From contig KN805372.1 in assembly GCA_000818945.1 (NCBI GenBank), positions 407,214 to 471,213 of the forward strand: a stretch of DNA of 64,000 bases, in the 5' to 3' direction. Position numbers and translations under genes: made by a program. Origin of the DNA: Schizochytrium sp. CCTCC M209059 (lineage: Eukaryota; Sar; Bigyra; Thraustochytrida; Thraustochytriidae). Shown here piece by piece: positions 1 through 9,839 of the stretch (position 1 is its first letter; every line of letters starts with the position of its first letter). The notes beneath the pieces were generated by a model that saw nothing but the letters and a program-made list of their open reading frames with translations, was not told where the DNA came from and ran no database searches.

Positions 1-1013
1 ACAGAGGGCCTAAACTCCAGGACACCAAAACTTAAAAGCCGTGAGGCTTGAACCCTTTTGGACTTTGAGGGAGGCAACACAGAACTCGATCCCGAAAACG
101 AGAGATTCCCGTGCCGCCGTCACCCCAAAGCATAAGATTTATTGTTCGGAATGCGGGCACGTGTGCAGCTAAGCCAAATCGGAATTGCCCACCCTTTCTC
201 GCCGCTTCCAGGATCCTAAAAGGAAACCAAAAACAAGCTTAGGGGCTCGGGCGTCGAAACGGCAAGGTTGACCATTCCGGAGAGCGTGCGTTGTGAATAA
301 AAGCATAATGCCCATAACAGCACCAGCAACATCAAACACAATTCACCTCTCTCGCTTTCTCTCTCTCTCTCTCTCTCGCGCGCGCGACCTCTTTCTCTTT
401 TATACTGCTCTATGTACATACCTGTGTAGACATATAAAGTTGACTCGAAAATCGTCTTCTTGTGGGTGGTTCTCCTCCTTTTCTCCAGTGGTAGTGATAC
501 TGGACAAACGGCACTTGTGCGGCGCACTCCCATCAAGGGGCGTCTATGTACACACCGAGCAAGGCGTCCCGAAAGAGCTGTTGATGTGCCAAATGAAAAG
601 AGAGCAAAAGACAGATTGTCAGACTTGACAAAGGAACTTTTTCAGAATCTCAGACCCCGAAAACGAGGCCCAAACCGCGAGAGGGCGCACGAGTTTGCAC
701 TTGGGCAGGCCAAACGCAGTCCTCGACGCTGAAACACCTCGAAAACCATCATCAATATTTTCGCTGTGACCCTCCTTTGAAAACATTTTACGTACCACTG
801 AAAGAAAAGAAGAAGAGAGAAGAAAAGAGCAGTAATGTCGTATCGCGCCCGTCCGCAACATCGAAAGGTTACGAAGTCAGAAACAGGCACAATGGATAAG
901 TCCAAGCGCATTCGATGCTTTCTTTTCGCGAAAAGAAAAGCGTCCTCGAGTTGCTCTTGCTTTCAGCAATAACGTTGCTCGGCCGACCACGGACCATCCA
1001 TCCTTACATCCAT
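1..1013. other. Left-edge non-coding stretch with CT/CG microsatellite
   Basis: No reading frame here looks like a gene: the open frames on both strands are short and of biased composition. A (CT)n tract running into (CG)n lies at about 346-387. The stretch is downstream of the minus-strand TIM16 gene and probably holds its 3' UTR plus flank of an unseen gene to the left. Confidence 0.5.
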
Positions 1014-1403
1014 CTACTTGGACTCGTCGGACTTTTCAGCAGGCTTGCCAGCGTTGGCGGCAGCCTCCTCGGCGAGCTGCTTCTCGACGACCTCCTTGGC
1101 CCGATGAAATTTGGACTGCAAGTAGAACGAGCCGCCCTTCTTCGGGTCGTTCGCGTTAAAGTACTGCTCGTACCGCTCCGCGACCTCGGGCAGGCTCGTC
1201 GGAGTGCTGTCAAAATTCAGCACTTTGAGCGCTTCGTCAAGCTTCATCTCCTTGCGAAGCGAGCGCTTGGCATTCGCGGCCGCGGCCTTGGCCGCATTCG
1301 GGTTCGCGGCAGCCTGCTGGTACGCTTGCACAAAGGCTCGCGAGACGACGCCGACGCCCGCCACGAACACCTGCACGAACAGCCGCACAATAGGGCCCGA
1401 CAT
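1014..1403 (-). CDS. PAM16: TIM16/PAM16-like mitochondrial import motor subunit
   Basis: A 129-residue protein of the TIM16/PAM16 (Magmas) family, a degenerate J-like protein that pairs with PAM18/TIM14 on the matrix side of the TIM23 translocase and controls mtHsp70 during preprotein import. The N-terminus (residues 1-35) is hydrophobic and contains the family-type segment SRAFVQAYQQAAANP. The J-like region follows, with LRKEMKLDEALKVLNF, the 'YEQYFNANDPKKGGSFYLQSK' type block (Y, F, N, G, SFYLQSK visible) and a helical 'RAKEVVEKQL'. It lacks the HPD tripeptide of true J proteins, as expected for PAM16. The tail is Ala/Lys-rich. Length is normal. It diverges from the TVP23 gene 547 bp away, so the two may share a promoter region. 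The function is inferred from family motifs. Confidence 0.9.
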   Translation of the reverse strand: MSGPIVRLFVQVFVAGVGVVSRAFVQAYQQAAANPNAAKAAAANAKRSLRKEMKLDEALKVLNFDSTPTSLPEVAERYEQYFNANDPKKGGSFYLQSKFHRAKEVVEKQLAEEAAANAGKPAEKSDESK

Positions 1404-1950
1404 GGCGACCCTGGCCTATCTCCTCCTCGCGTCCTCGGGCGGCACGCGGGCTTTTCCAGACGAGTCGCGGCACGGGCCTCGACGACTCTCCCTCGACGAC
1501 TCTCCGTCCCTTCCGCGACCTCGCCGGCGCCCGACGCAGCGCGAAGCTGCCCGCGGCCCGAGCAAGGCGCGTCGCCCCGCTCCGCTCCCGCTCGCCCTCG
1601 TCCGCCGCGACGTGCTCGCGCTCGCGCTCGCGCTCGCGGTCTCGGGTCTGCTGCCTCGCCTCGCCTCGACTCGCGTCTCGTCTTCGCAGCGACCACTCGC
1701 TGCGCGCGGCCCCGAATTCGGGGCCGTAACCGCCGGCGGCGGTTGGGCGGGCGGCGGTTTCCCCCTGCCGCGATCGACTTTCTTTCTCTCTCTTTCCTTC
1801 CTTGGGCTGGCCGTAGTGCGAGTCGAAGGAGGCCGTGCTCGAGGCCGCGGAGGAGGGCGCCGTGGAGCGCGACGAGGCAGCAGGCAAAGGCAGAAGGGCC
1901 GCAGACCGGGGCAGGCGGGACCGCGCGACCGGGACTAGCGCGAGCGAGCG
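1404..1950. promoter_or_regulatory. Divergent intergenic region PAM16 / TVP23
   Basis: A 547-bp GC-rich spacer lies between two divergently transcribed start codons and must contain both promoters and 5' UTRs. It includes a CGCTCG-type repeat around 1612-1640. No TATA box is evident. Long open frames here are GC-driven artefacts. Confidence 0.5.
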
Positions 1951-2766
1951 ATGGCGCTGCAGCAGCACGGGCGCGGCGCGGAGGATGAGGAGCTGAGCTT
2001 CCTGGAGACGGGCGCAGGCACGGCGGCCTCGCTCAACGTGCCCGTGGCGCAACCCGTGGGCCCGCCCATGGAGCCTCTGGAGATGGGCACGGGCACGACC
2101 ACGCCCGGCGCGCAGGGCCAGCGAGGCGGGGCCGCCGGAACCTCCAGCATCGGCGGCATTGTCGCCTCTTCTGCGCAGGGAGTCGCCAATATGTTCAAGC
2201 GAGCGAGCCATCCTAAGATCGCCGTGGCGCACGTGGCCTTCAAGGTGGCAGCCTTTTTCCTCTACCTCTTTGCAGGCCTGGTGGCCGACAACTTTATCGT
2301 CACCTTTGTCGTGTGTGTTATTCTCTTGGCCTTTGACTTTTGGACAGTCAAAAACGTCACTGGTCGCCTTATGGTCGGTTTGCGTTGGTGGAACGAGATC
2401 GAGGAGGATGGCAGCAGCTCATGGCGATTCGAAAGCGTTGATAATCCAGACGAAGTCAGCACCGTTGACTACCGAATTTTCTGGTACTCCATGTACATCA
2501 ACTTCATCCTCTGGGCCTTTTTCTTCTTTTTCGCGCTCATCAAGTTTAGCTTTGACTGGCTCCCGCTCACGGGTGTGGCCATCTCGCTTCAGACATCGAA
2601 TATTTACGGCTACTGGCAGTGCTCCAAGGATGCCAAACGCAGATTGCAAGGCGCCGTACAAGGTGCAGTCACACAGGGGGCGCTCTCTGCTCTTTCAAGC
2701 GGCTGGATCGCACGTGCTATGGGCCGGACGCCTTCCGAGCAAACCGCACCACTTCAAGGCCCATGA
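1951..2766 (+). CDS. TVP23: TVP23-family Golgi membrane protein
   Basis: A 271-residue protein of the TVP23 (FAM18) family, a conserved multi-pass protein of late Golgi vesicles in membrane traffic. Residues 1-80 are a variable acidic/Gly-rich cytosolic head. The conserved core starts at about residue 88 with HPKIAVAHVAFKVAAFF and contains four hydrophobic segments, the block FWTVKNVTGRLMVGLRWWNE, then ESVDNPDEVSTVDYRIFWY and NIYGYWQCSKDAKRR, all hallmark TVP23 signatures. The C-terminus is low in conservation. The start is the only ATG that keeps the frame free of the GC-rich leader. The family assignment is firm; the exact cargo role is unknown. Confidence 0.92.
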   Translation: MALQQHGRGAEDEELSFLETGAGTAASLNVPVAQPVGPPMEPLEMGTGTTTPGAQGQRGGAAGTSSIGGIVASSAQGVANMFKRASHPKIAVAHVAFKVAAFFLYLFAGLVADNFIVTFVVCVILLAFDFWTVKNVTGRLMVGLRWWNEIEEDGSSSWRFESVDNPDEVSTVDYRIFWYSMYINFILWAFFFFFALIKFSFDWLPLTGVAISLQTSNIYGYWQCSKDAKRRLQGAVQGAVTQGALSALSSGWIARAMGRTPSEQTAPLQGP

Positions 2767-3193
2767 ATGTCTGACACCAAACGAAAAAGACACGCCAGTG
2801 TGTCCGCCTGACTGACTTAGCCCATCCTCATTGGCCTTCTGGGCTGGAGCTGGTGCGCATGACCCTGCTGCCGCATGGTAGAACTCGTTCGCCCCCTTTT
2901 TTTGGACCCTCTCCAAATTCGTCTCACTGGTTCGCATCTTCAGCGATGCATCGTCGTAGTTGGTTTCTTATTGAAAATCTAAATCTGTGCCGGCTTGCTT
3001 CGAAAAGTTCTTTTTTCCTGTTCATTTCTTTCTTTTTAAATGGACGAAAAGAGAGAGAGGGAGAGACATGAGCAAAACGATCTGGGAATGGGATAGAAAA
3101 CAAACATTGTCTGTAGGAGATCTTGCATGTCATGTCATGTCACGCCACGTCACGTCACGTCGTGTCACGTCATATCATGTCATATCATCTCAG
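2767..3193. other. Convergent intergenic spacer with GTCAC/GTCAT repeats
   Basis: This lies between two convergent genes, so it carries two 3' ends. An imperfect pentameric array (GTCAT/GTCAC units) occupies about 3125-3190, right at the end of the minus-strand gene. No gene is seen. Confidence 0.5.
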
Positions 3194-4426
3194 TTAGGTC
3201 GAGGTCAAAATGCAGTCACTGGACCGAATGTCAGGGCCAAAGTCGCGCGTGATGGTCTGGCCTAGAAAACGGTAGCCCGCATACCCGCGAAAGGCCAAGT
3301 CTACATGACCATCGACGCACTGCATGAGAATGGCGCTGGCCACTCGCGCGCTGCGTATTCGGTAGCTAAAATGCGCCGTAAACGCTGCGCTACCATGGCG
3401 CGACACCGAAAGTGACTCTGAGATGTCATCGCCGGTTTCGTCGAATTGATACCACCGATGCGTGGTGTGAGAGTAATAATAGACGGTCACTGAAAGATGC
3501 TCGAGCGCAAGAGATAGGTAATTTGGGTTTTGCAACATGTACACCTGCGTGCCATTGAGCGTTTGCCGCGCCGATAATGAGTCAAAACGAACATGGCTCT
3601 CTGTGATGCTCAAGGTTGGGGGTCTGAACCAGCACAGGGTTGCCACCACACCGGAGGCGACGATGAGAGCAGTAATCAAGGCACAAAATGCACACTTGTG
3701 TCGTCGGATAAAGGAGCAGGTCATTGAACCCTCTTGGACGCGCAAGGCCTCACGCACCGCTGCAGCCTGACGCTGATCTACCTCATACTCTTGAAGGAGG
3801 TTGCGATATGAGGGACCAAACTCGTCCTCGCTTTCTGAACAGGACTCGAACATGTGAGAAGGCGTCTGTACGAGAACCCCATGTTGCTCGGCCGAGGAGT
3901 GACCAGTTGCTTGCTCTGGGGTGGATAGAGATGACGAAGGAAATCGAGTTTGCTCTGTGGGGTCCTGGCCATGCACATCGACAATCTCGGCCTGTTGTTG
4001 GTGTTCGTGCGGGTATGGGAGACCCGAGGCGGCGGCTGAGACGCTCTCCACGAGATCTGTTCCTTCGAGCGATCTCCGCGGCGTGCGAGATCCATCGCTG
4101 CCCACCTCGTGAAAAGATGCATACATGCTTGTCATTGAGCCTTCACCGCCGCCTGCGACCTCCTCTTCATCGCCGCCGCTGCCGCCGTGTCCGGCTCCAG
4201 AGCCTGGGCTCGGGGGATTGATGCTCAGCCTGAGGCCCTCCTCGAGAGCCGCAGACGTCTCCACCCCCTTGCTTTCACCCCGTGCGAACGTGTTATCCGC
4301 GTTAGCGCTGGCGGCCCCTGCGTCCTCGAGGTCCACCGTGCTGTCCTGGCGCCCCGCGCCCAGCAGCGGCTGCCTGCCGCTGTCGTCGTCGTCCATCATG
4401 CTCTCGAAAACGTTTTTGATGATCAC
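3194..4426 (-). CDS. LEA2-like single-pass membrane protein
   Basis: A 410-residue protein of type II layout. Residues 1-240 are hydrophilic, acidic and Ser/Gly-rich (many DDDD, EEE and SPGSG runs). One transmembrane helix lies at about 245-267 (CAFCALITALIVASGVVATL). The C-terminal 140 residues resemble the LEA2/NDR1-HIN1-like beta-sandwich: a strand ending in QNPNYLSLALEHLSV followed by TVYYYSHTTHRWYQFDE. In plants and protists such domains face the lumen or cell exterior and are linked to membrane or stress roles. A second possible start is the Met-Met at residues 10-11. The domain call rests on the 'NPN...' strand pattern and the TM-sandwich order; the function is not known. Confidence 0.65.
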   Translation of the reverse strand: MIIKNVFESMMDDDDSGRQPLLGAGRQDSTVDLEDAGAASANADNTFARGESKGVETSAALEEGLRLSINPPSPGSGAGHGGSGGDEEEVAGGGEGSMTSMYASFHEVGSDGSRTPRRSLEGTDLVESVSAAASGLPYPHEHQQQAEIVDVHGQDPTEQTRFPSSSLSTPEQATGHSSAEQHGVLVQTPSHMFESCSESEDEFGPSYRNLLQEYEVDQRQAAAVREALRVQEGSMTCSFIRRHKCAFCALITALIVASGVVATLCWFRPPTLSITESHVRFDSLSARQTLNGTQVYMLQNPNYLSLALEHLSVTVYYYSHTTHRWYQFDETGDDISESLSVSRHGSAAFTAHFSYRIRSARVASAILMQCVDGHVDLAFRGYAGYRFLGQTITRDFGPDIRSSDCILTST

Positions 4427-4901
4427 CCAGTGACGTATTGGTTACGTGAGAGAAAATCATGTATCAAGCCACTGGCACTGGCACTGGCACAGGCACTGGC
4501 ATTGGCCTTGATGGAACACGAGCCACGTCGCAAAAGCAATTCAAGAGCGCTTCTCTTACGACACACCTCGTTGGCGTAAATTCTTGTGGATGCTTTGCAG
4601 AGATTTGGGACAACTGTAGCAATATGATCATCAAGGGAAGTAAATGCAAAGCATTGGTTGGGATCAAGTATTTTGGGCTTGAGTCGTTGTGCCAGCTGCA
4701 GGTCCATTTGTGCCTTGTTGTCTTTGTTGCCCTTTCTGATACGGTTTACATCACGAAATGGAGTTGTAGCTTATTTTTTTCCGTGATGAAGCAAGGAAGC
4801 AGGTATAGGTCTACCATCTTTTCCTTGTGTATACCACGGAGCCGAAGGATCTAAAATGCGCCACATACACTATACAGCAAAAAAAAGTTTTGGTAAATAA
4901 G
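4427..4901. repeat. Intergenic spacer with ACTGGC microsatellite
   Basis: This is a 475-bp spacer between two minus-strand genes. A six-base (ACTGGC)n array sits at about 4470-4506 just upstream of the LEA2-like gene's start. Nothing else is recognisable; the lipase gene's 3' UTR should lie at the right end. Confidence 0.45.
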
Positions 4902-5987
4902 TTAGCAAAGGGCACTGACGTTCGTGATGCCCGGGAGATTCATATATGTCACATGAAATTGCCCGTCAATGCACAGATGGAGACCTCCACACTCGGCATT
5001 TTGGCAAGTAGGGTCCTCCCCATTGTCGTGACTGCAGACGTGGTAAGGACCTGGGTCTTGACCTGGACGTGGTCGCGAGTAATAGTAAACTTCGGTGGCC
5101 ATGTGATGATAGAAAAGGGGAAGCTTTGGCGCTTGGGGAATAGGATCCAGGTAATTGACCACACGGAACCATTGTGGCAAGATTGTGTTCGCATACTTTG
5201 CAAAGGCAGCATTCCCCACGCGAGGCTGACCAAACGTGTACCCCTGCACAGTATATCCCGCCTGACGTAGAGCAAGGCCTGCATGCACGGCCATTGCGGC
5301 GCCCAAACTGTGTCCCGTCACATGGACCTGTCGGACAGGGCGCGTGCGAGCAATCTCTTCAACATGAGTCATGACATCTTGACGCAAGTCTTTCCAAGAG
5401 AGATAAAATCCTTGATGCACGAGACAATCCTTGCAGTACACATGCATGGGGGTAACGTCCAGGTCATAAATCCACTGCGCAATCGCCACAGACCCACGGA
5501 ACGAGACAATTACACGCGCACTTTGCGCTTCATACCCCACGAGCGCCTGATTGACATCTGCATTATCCTTGATGACCGCAACGGACTCAAGTCTTGGGGG
5601 TGCTGCGATAGGCGTCACACCGGCAACACACATTTTGCACGACCACGTTTCGAGCACGCTCGGCTCAGGGCACGAGACGACGGCAGCGTATGCGACGAGT
5701 TCTTTCGCTAGATCTTCCCTGTACCCAATTGTCAGCTCTTGCGCTACGATGGGCTTCCACACGACCCAAGCCCAAGCGGCCAAGGCGAGGACAAGAACTC
5801 CAAGGACGAGATTCTGAATCTTACGACTTGTCCAAGACTCCTCCGCAGTCTTTGCAAAGCCAATATCATTGTTCTTGGGCACGAGTCTGACCCTCTCTCG
5901 CCCCACATTGCCCATATAGCCCGCTGCGTCGTCCCCTCCAACGTTCTCGACCTCCTCGACGACGACCGCGACAGGGTCGCTCTTCAT
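4902..5987 (-). CDS. Class 3 lipase, membrane-anchored
   Basis: A 361-residue alpha/beta-hydrolase of lipase class 3 (Rhizomucor-type), expected to hydrolyse acylglycerols. Visible features are an N-terminal cytosolic stretch, a signal-anchor helix at about 57-77, and the oxyanion/substrate region VIVSFRGSVAIAQWIYDLDV at about 159-178. The nucleophile elbow is GHSLG with Ser227, followed by the typical FGQPRVGN at 252-259. The catalytic Asp is likely Asp281 in NYLDPIPQ, and a C-terminal His in DGQFHVTYM probably completes the triad. Several Cys in 106-190 and the C-terminus could form disulfides, consistent with a lumenal or extracellular domain. It diverges from PRP40 with under 300 bp between starts. 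The family is firm; substrate and compartment are inferred. Confidence 0.9.
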   Translation of the reverse strand: MKSDPVAVVVEEVENVGGDDAAGYMGNVGRERVRLVPKNNDIGFAKTAEESWTSRKIQNLVLGVLVLALAAWAWVVWKPIVAQELTIGYREDLAKELVAYAAVVSCPEPSVLETWSCKMCVAGVTPIAAPPRLESVAVIKDNADVNQALVGYEAQSARVIVSFRGSVAIAQWIYDLDVTPMHVYCKDCLVHQGFYLSWKDLRQDVMTHVEEIARTRPVRQVHVTGHSLGAAMAVHAGLALRQAGYTVQGYTFGQPRVGNAAFAKYANTILPQWFRVVNYLDPIPQAPKLPLFYHHMATEVYYYSRPRPGQDPGPYHVCSHDNGEDPTCQNAECGGLHLCIDGQFHVTYMNLPGITNVSALC

Positions 5988-6284
5988 CTTTCCTCACCGC
6001 TCGCCCCTCTTGCACGGCGCAGCGAAGGCAAGAGCCCGGCGGCGAGGCCCGGGGGCGCGCCTGGTGCCAATGCGGAGCCGGGCCCAGCGCCGGCGCCGGC
6101 GCTGGAGCTGGCGAGGGACCCGACGTCGCGACCGCGCGGGATGGCGCGCTTCGCCTTGGCGCTTTGAAAGTATGGTTGGAATCCTGTGCGGAGCTGCTGC
6201 AACAGAATCGATTCGCGAGGCATCCCGAGGCGGCGCGAGGCGGCTGCGCGGCGCGGGCGGCGCGGGGCGCGAGGCGCGGGCACG

Positions 6285-8876
6285 ATGGCGGGGCGCGGGC
6301 GCGGCATGGTGCTGCCCGCGTGGATGTCGCGCGGCGGCGGCGGCGGCAGCAGCGAGGCCGCGGCGCCAGGCAACAACGGCGGCGCTGCAGGAGCAGCTGG
6401 AGCAGCAGCAGCAGCAGCAGCAGCAGCGCGAGGGCCACCTCTTGGCGGCCAGAGCGGCGGCGGCAGCGGCGGCGGGCCGGGCTCGGGGGGTTCGAGGTCG
6501 CCGGCAGGGGGAGACCCCGGNNNNNNNNNNNNNNNNNNNNNNNNNNNNNNNNNNNNNNNNNNNNNNNNNNNNNNNNNNNATGGCGGGTACCGGGGCGGCG
6601 GCGGGAATCGTGGGGGTAGATTTGAGAATGCCGCGCCGGCAGTCCCCTCTGGGCCGCGGGTCGCTCCTGATGGCTGGGCAGAGCACCGTGCCGAAGACGG
6701 AACTGTGTACTACTTTAATCAAATGACCGGCCAGTCCACCTACGACAAGCCTGTCTCGCTCATGTCGCACATCGAGCGCAAGCTACCGCGCACAGCGTGG
6801 AAGGCGTACGCGCAAGACGGCAAAATCTATTACCATAACGCGCAGTCTAACGACACCACATGGGAAGAACCAATGGAGTTCACCATGTACAAGGAGCGCC
6901 TTCGCGCTCTCTGCAATGGTGACGTCCCGACAAAGGATATGGATAGTCTTGCCGTCTTCAAGGCCGCGCAGCGCGCTCTTGAAGAGTGCAATGCCGGCCT
7001 TGGCGGCGACGACGCGCAGACAGAGGAGGAGCGGCGCAAAGAGCTCACCGTGAACAAGGTGGTGGCTGCCTCGGAACGAAGCGACTTCACGCTCCTCCCA
7101 AGCGACCTCGTTGTGCCCGCCGAGACAGCTCGCTTCCCGGGTGCTGTGGCAGGGTCTCTACCCGCCGACGCCAAGGACGCTGAGGCGCTGCGCAAAGCTT
7201 TTCAAGGTCTTCTGAATGAACGCAATGTGCCGCCGACAACGAGCTGGCAGGAGGCTCTCACCTTCGGAATTGCAAACGATGTTCGCTTCCACGCCTTGCG
7301 GGGCAGCGCTGCGCGACGCGAGGCGCTCGCAGACTATGCTCAGTGGAAGGCTGAGGAGAATACGCGTCTTCGGAAGGAGCGATTGCAGTCGCAACGCGAC
7401 GTGTTGCAACGTCTTCTCAGCGACATGGCTGGCGCCAAGACGATTGATGGAAATTCAAGTGCGCGATCTGTGCTGGACCGTCTTCGTAGCGAACATGGGG
7501 CTGAAATGGACGCCTGGGAGCGCGCCGACTGGGGTCTACGCGACGACGATATCAAGGACTTTTTAGACGAGCTCTATGACCGCGAAAAGCGCGAGCGCGA
7601 GCAACGCCGCGACGCCGAGCTCGAAGCCCTCGATCGTTCGCTCCAGGCTCTTGCGGACCGCGGGCAACTTCCTCTGGACGGAACGGCTGCTTGGAACGAC
7701 ATTAAGCCGGCTGTTTTCGCCTTTTTAGCGGAACAGGCTGCGCAGGAACCTGGTACCAAGGAGAATGACAAAGACGACGACGACGGAGATCGGGCAATGG
7801 CTGACTCATCAGCAGCGGAAGTCGCGCCGGACAATGTGGGTAGTCTCAAGATACAATCGTTCATCGAGATCCCCGAGAAGGAACTCGCAGATCATCTCGT
7901 TGACTTTATTTTGAGCGTGCGCAAGGCGCGCAAAAAGGAACTCGCAGACGCAATTGGTGTGCTCCGCGACGGCAGCACGCTCAGGCCTCATCTTGAAGAC
8001 TTTCGCGCATGGTTCCGGCGTTCCATGCTGCATAAATTGGACTCTGCCAACGGAGAGGAATCTGCGCAAGCCACCGGTATTGGCTTACCAGAGAGCCTCA
8101 AAGTTTTGCGCAAGACAGATACACGATTTGTTGAGGAGGCAACGGGCCAGGAGTTTTTCAAGGCAATCCAGGGTGCGTCGAAAGATTTGCCTCCTGGCCC
8201 GGACGGTGTCACGGAATCGCAAGAAGCGCTCGACGACCTTGTCTTTACGGTGGTTGGTCAAGACGCCAAAGAGGTCCTCGAAGAGCTTCACGAACAGCTC
8301 AACGATGCGTACAAAATCATGAAAAAGGATCTCAAGGCAAATCGAGTGCGCGTGAGGCCATCGCTGGCCTGGGACGGGGACTCGAGTCGGCTTGTCGCGA
8401 CTCTGCCCGAACTTGTGGAAAAGCTCGGCGAGGATGCCCGTCGTCAGGTGGAAGAGAGCTTCTCCGAGCCAGTACAGCGCGCTGCCTTTGAACGTCTACG
8501 TGCTGACGCGGACAAAAAGGTTCGTCGCCGCATGGAAGACTTTAAGGCTATGCTCGCGGACACGGTGCGTCGTTCAAAGCACTTGGGCATGTCATATGAG
8601 GATGCCTTGCGCCGCATCAAGCGTGAGCCAGAGTTTGACGAGCTTGACAGCGACAAGCTGCGTAGAGATGTCTACGCGGAACACATGGCCGATCTTGAGG
8701 CATCGTCACGCTCGAGCAAGCGCAAGGCAGAAAGCGACGCTCCAGGTGATGGTGCTGACGAAGACGGTAGGAGAACCAAGAGTTCGCGGCGCAGCTACAG
8801 TCGCAGCCCGAGTCGAAGTCGTGATCGCCGGAACCTTGATCGTGATCGTGACGATCGACGAGATTATCGGCGTTAA
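6285..8876 (+). CDS. PRP40: PRP40-type U1 snRNP splicing factor (WW and FF domains), with assembly gap
   Basis: This is a pre-mRNA processing factor 40 homologue, which bridges the 5' splice site (U1 snRNP) and branch-site proteins. I chose the ATG at 6285 (MAGRGRGMV) because upstream sequence in frame is GC-rich leader; an in-frame ATG at 6186 is the alternative. The N-terminus is Gly/Ala/Gln-rich and interrupted by 59 Ns, so its true length is uncertain. Two WW domains follow: the first (DGWAEHRAEDGTVYYFNQ, with Tyr in place of the second Trp) and the second (WKAYAQDGKIYYHNA...TTWEEP). Several FF-type helical repeats occupy the middle (for example WQEALTFGIANDVRFHALR), and an RS-type basic tail ends the protein. 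The family is firm. Confidence 0.9.
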   Translation: MAGRGRGMVLPAWMSRGGGGGSSEAAAPGNNGGAAGAAGAAAAAAAAARGPPLGGQSGGGSGGGPGSGGSRSPAGGDPXXXXXXXXXXXXXXXXXXXXXGGYRGGGGNRGGRFENAAPAVPSGPRVAPDGWAEHRAEDGTVYYFNQMTGQSTYDKPVSLMSHIERKLPRTAWKAYAQDGKIYYHNAQSNDTTWEEPMEFTMYKERLRALCNGDVPTKDMDSLAVFKAAQRALEECNAGLGGDDAQTEEERRKELTVNKVVAASERSDFTLLPSDLVVPAETARFPGAVAGSLPADAKDAEALRKAFQGLLNERNVPPTTSWQEALTFGIANDVRFHALRGSAARREALADYAQWKAEENTRLRKERLQSQRDVLQRLLSDMAGAKTIDGNSSARSVLDRLRSEHGAEMDAWERADWGLRDDDIKDFLDELYDREKREREQRRDAELEALDRSLQALADRGQLPLDGTAAWNDIKPAVFAFLAEQAAQEPGTKENDKDDDDGDRAMADSSAAEVAPDNVGSLKIQSFIEIPEKELADHLVDFILSVRKARKKELADAIGVLRDGSTLRPHLEDFRAWFRRSMLHKLDSANGEESAQATGIGLPESLKVLRKTDTRFVEEATGQEFFKAIQGASKDLPPGPDGVTESQEALDDLVFTVVGQDAKEVLEELHEQLNDAYKIMKKDLKANRVRVRPSLAWDGDSSRLVATLPELVEKLGEDARRQVEESFSEPVQRAAFERLRADADKKVRRRMEDFKAMLADTVRRSKHLGMSYEDALRRIKREPEFDELDSDKLRRDVYAEHMADLEASSRSSKRKAESDAPGDGADEDGRRTKSSRRSYSRSPSRSRDRRNLDRDRDDRRDYRR
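6521..6579. other. Assembly gap of 59 N inside PRP40
   Basis: Fifty-nine undetermined bases fall in the Gly-rich N-terminal coding region. The flanks are very GC-rich (GGC/GGG runs), the sort of sequence that fails in assembly. The frame is open on both sides with the stated length, but the size may be nominal. Confidence 0.99.
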
Positions 8877-9227
8877 ACTAGATTTTCGGAAAATGTGGGC
8901 CATTCGTTCATCCATCCATCCATCCATCCATCCATCCACCCATTACTTTTTGACAAACGATTCTACTCTTCATTTACTCAAGGTGCTGCCTCTTTTTATA
9001 TCTCCAACTTGTAACTTGGAGTTTCGCTCTTATTCTGGCTGGAGGCCGATCTTACATGCAGTGCGTGCACGCACGTTTGCTCTCTTCTTTCCTTGTCGAT
9101 TGTTCTTTTGTCAAGGAAAGAAAAGAAAAAGTGCGCAAAAGCGAATGAGAGGAAGAGAGAGGCCAAGCGCGCCCTCTGTGCTTTAAAAGCAAACAAAGTC
9201 TTTTCTCGAGCACGAGGCAAGGCGAAG
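8877..9227. repeat. Intergenic spacer with CATC microsatellite
   Basis: This 351-bp spacer contains the PRP40 3' UTR and the 5' flank of the next gene. A (CATC)n tetranucleotide array lies at about 8908-8940. No gene is seen. Confidence 0.6.
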
Positions 9228-9692
9228 ATGCTCGCACGCGTACGCGTGGCGGCTGTGAGCGCGACGAGCTGGCCTCGCGGGAGCTTGCGTAGTCGCCCTG
9301 GTTTGCGCCTGCGAGGCGTTAGCACCAAGAACGCTGGCCCAACAGCAAAAGAAGGCATTAAGGCCGCAAAAGATGAAGGTGAACTTGAAGAAGAGCACAA
9401 GGGGACCCAAAGCTATGCTGACGCCGGGGAGGCGGCGCCTGGGCCCACTGACTTTGGAGACCGCCTTGAGGTGTGCGGCAAATGTGAACACTCTCGTGAC
9501 TTTGTAGGCGGCTTTGCAAGCTTTTGCGCCGAGTGCGGATGTAATATTCAGGCCAAGGTAAGAACTTATGAAAAAAGTCGGGGAGGAAAAAAGCGCAAAA
9601 CAAATTTGGGGAATGAAGAATGCTGACAATGTATGTTGTGCTGAACAAAGGCATTTTTTGAGCACCTGCATTGCCCAATCGGCAAGTGGTAA
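9228..9692 (+). CDS. Small organellar-type zinc-ribbon protein, spliced
   Basis: This encodes a 123-residue protein in two exons, 9228-9557 and 9651-9692. Residues 1-35 are Arg/Ser/Ala-rich without acids (LARVRVAAVSATSW...), which looks like a mitochondrial targeting peptide. The conserved part is CGKCEHS...FASFCAECGCNIQAK, then after splicing AFFEHLHCPIGKW and the stop. This is a CxxC...CxxCxC...CPxGKW zinc-ribbon arrangement that I know mainly from small bacterial and phage proteins. Reading through the intron gives only a basic low-complexity tail, whereas splicing restores the terminal CPIGKW; this supports the intron. It converges with the GPAT gene 147 bp away. Function unknown. Confidence 0.75.
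9558..9650 (+). other. Spliceosomal intron, 93 nt, phase 0
   Basis: The donor is AAG|GTAAGAAC and the acceptor is CTGAACAAAG|G. A branch-site-like TGCTGAC lies about 25 nt upstream of the acceptor. Splicing joins the zinc-ribbon core to the CPIGKW terminus in frame. Confidence 0.75.
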
Positions 9693-9839
9693 GTCAAGGC
9701 CAACCTCTCTGTTGACTTTTGACTTTCTTCCATATAATGTTTTGGCCGAGCGACTGTGCGGATTTGATGTTTAGAAAGATAGATCCCCAAAGACCTCGCA
9801 AGGAAACAATAAAAAATGGTAAACTCATCTTTCGTCAAG

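Noticed and set aside
915..2232. Long frames over the PAM16/TVP23 divergent region on both strands
   Set aside because: Arg/Ala/Gly-rich products of GC-rich spacer and antisense of two recognised genes.
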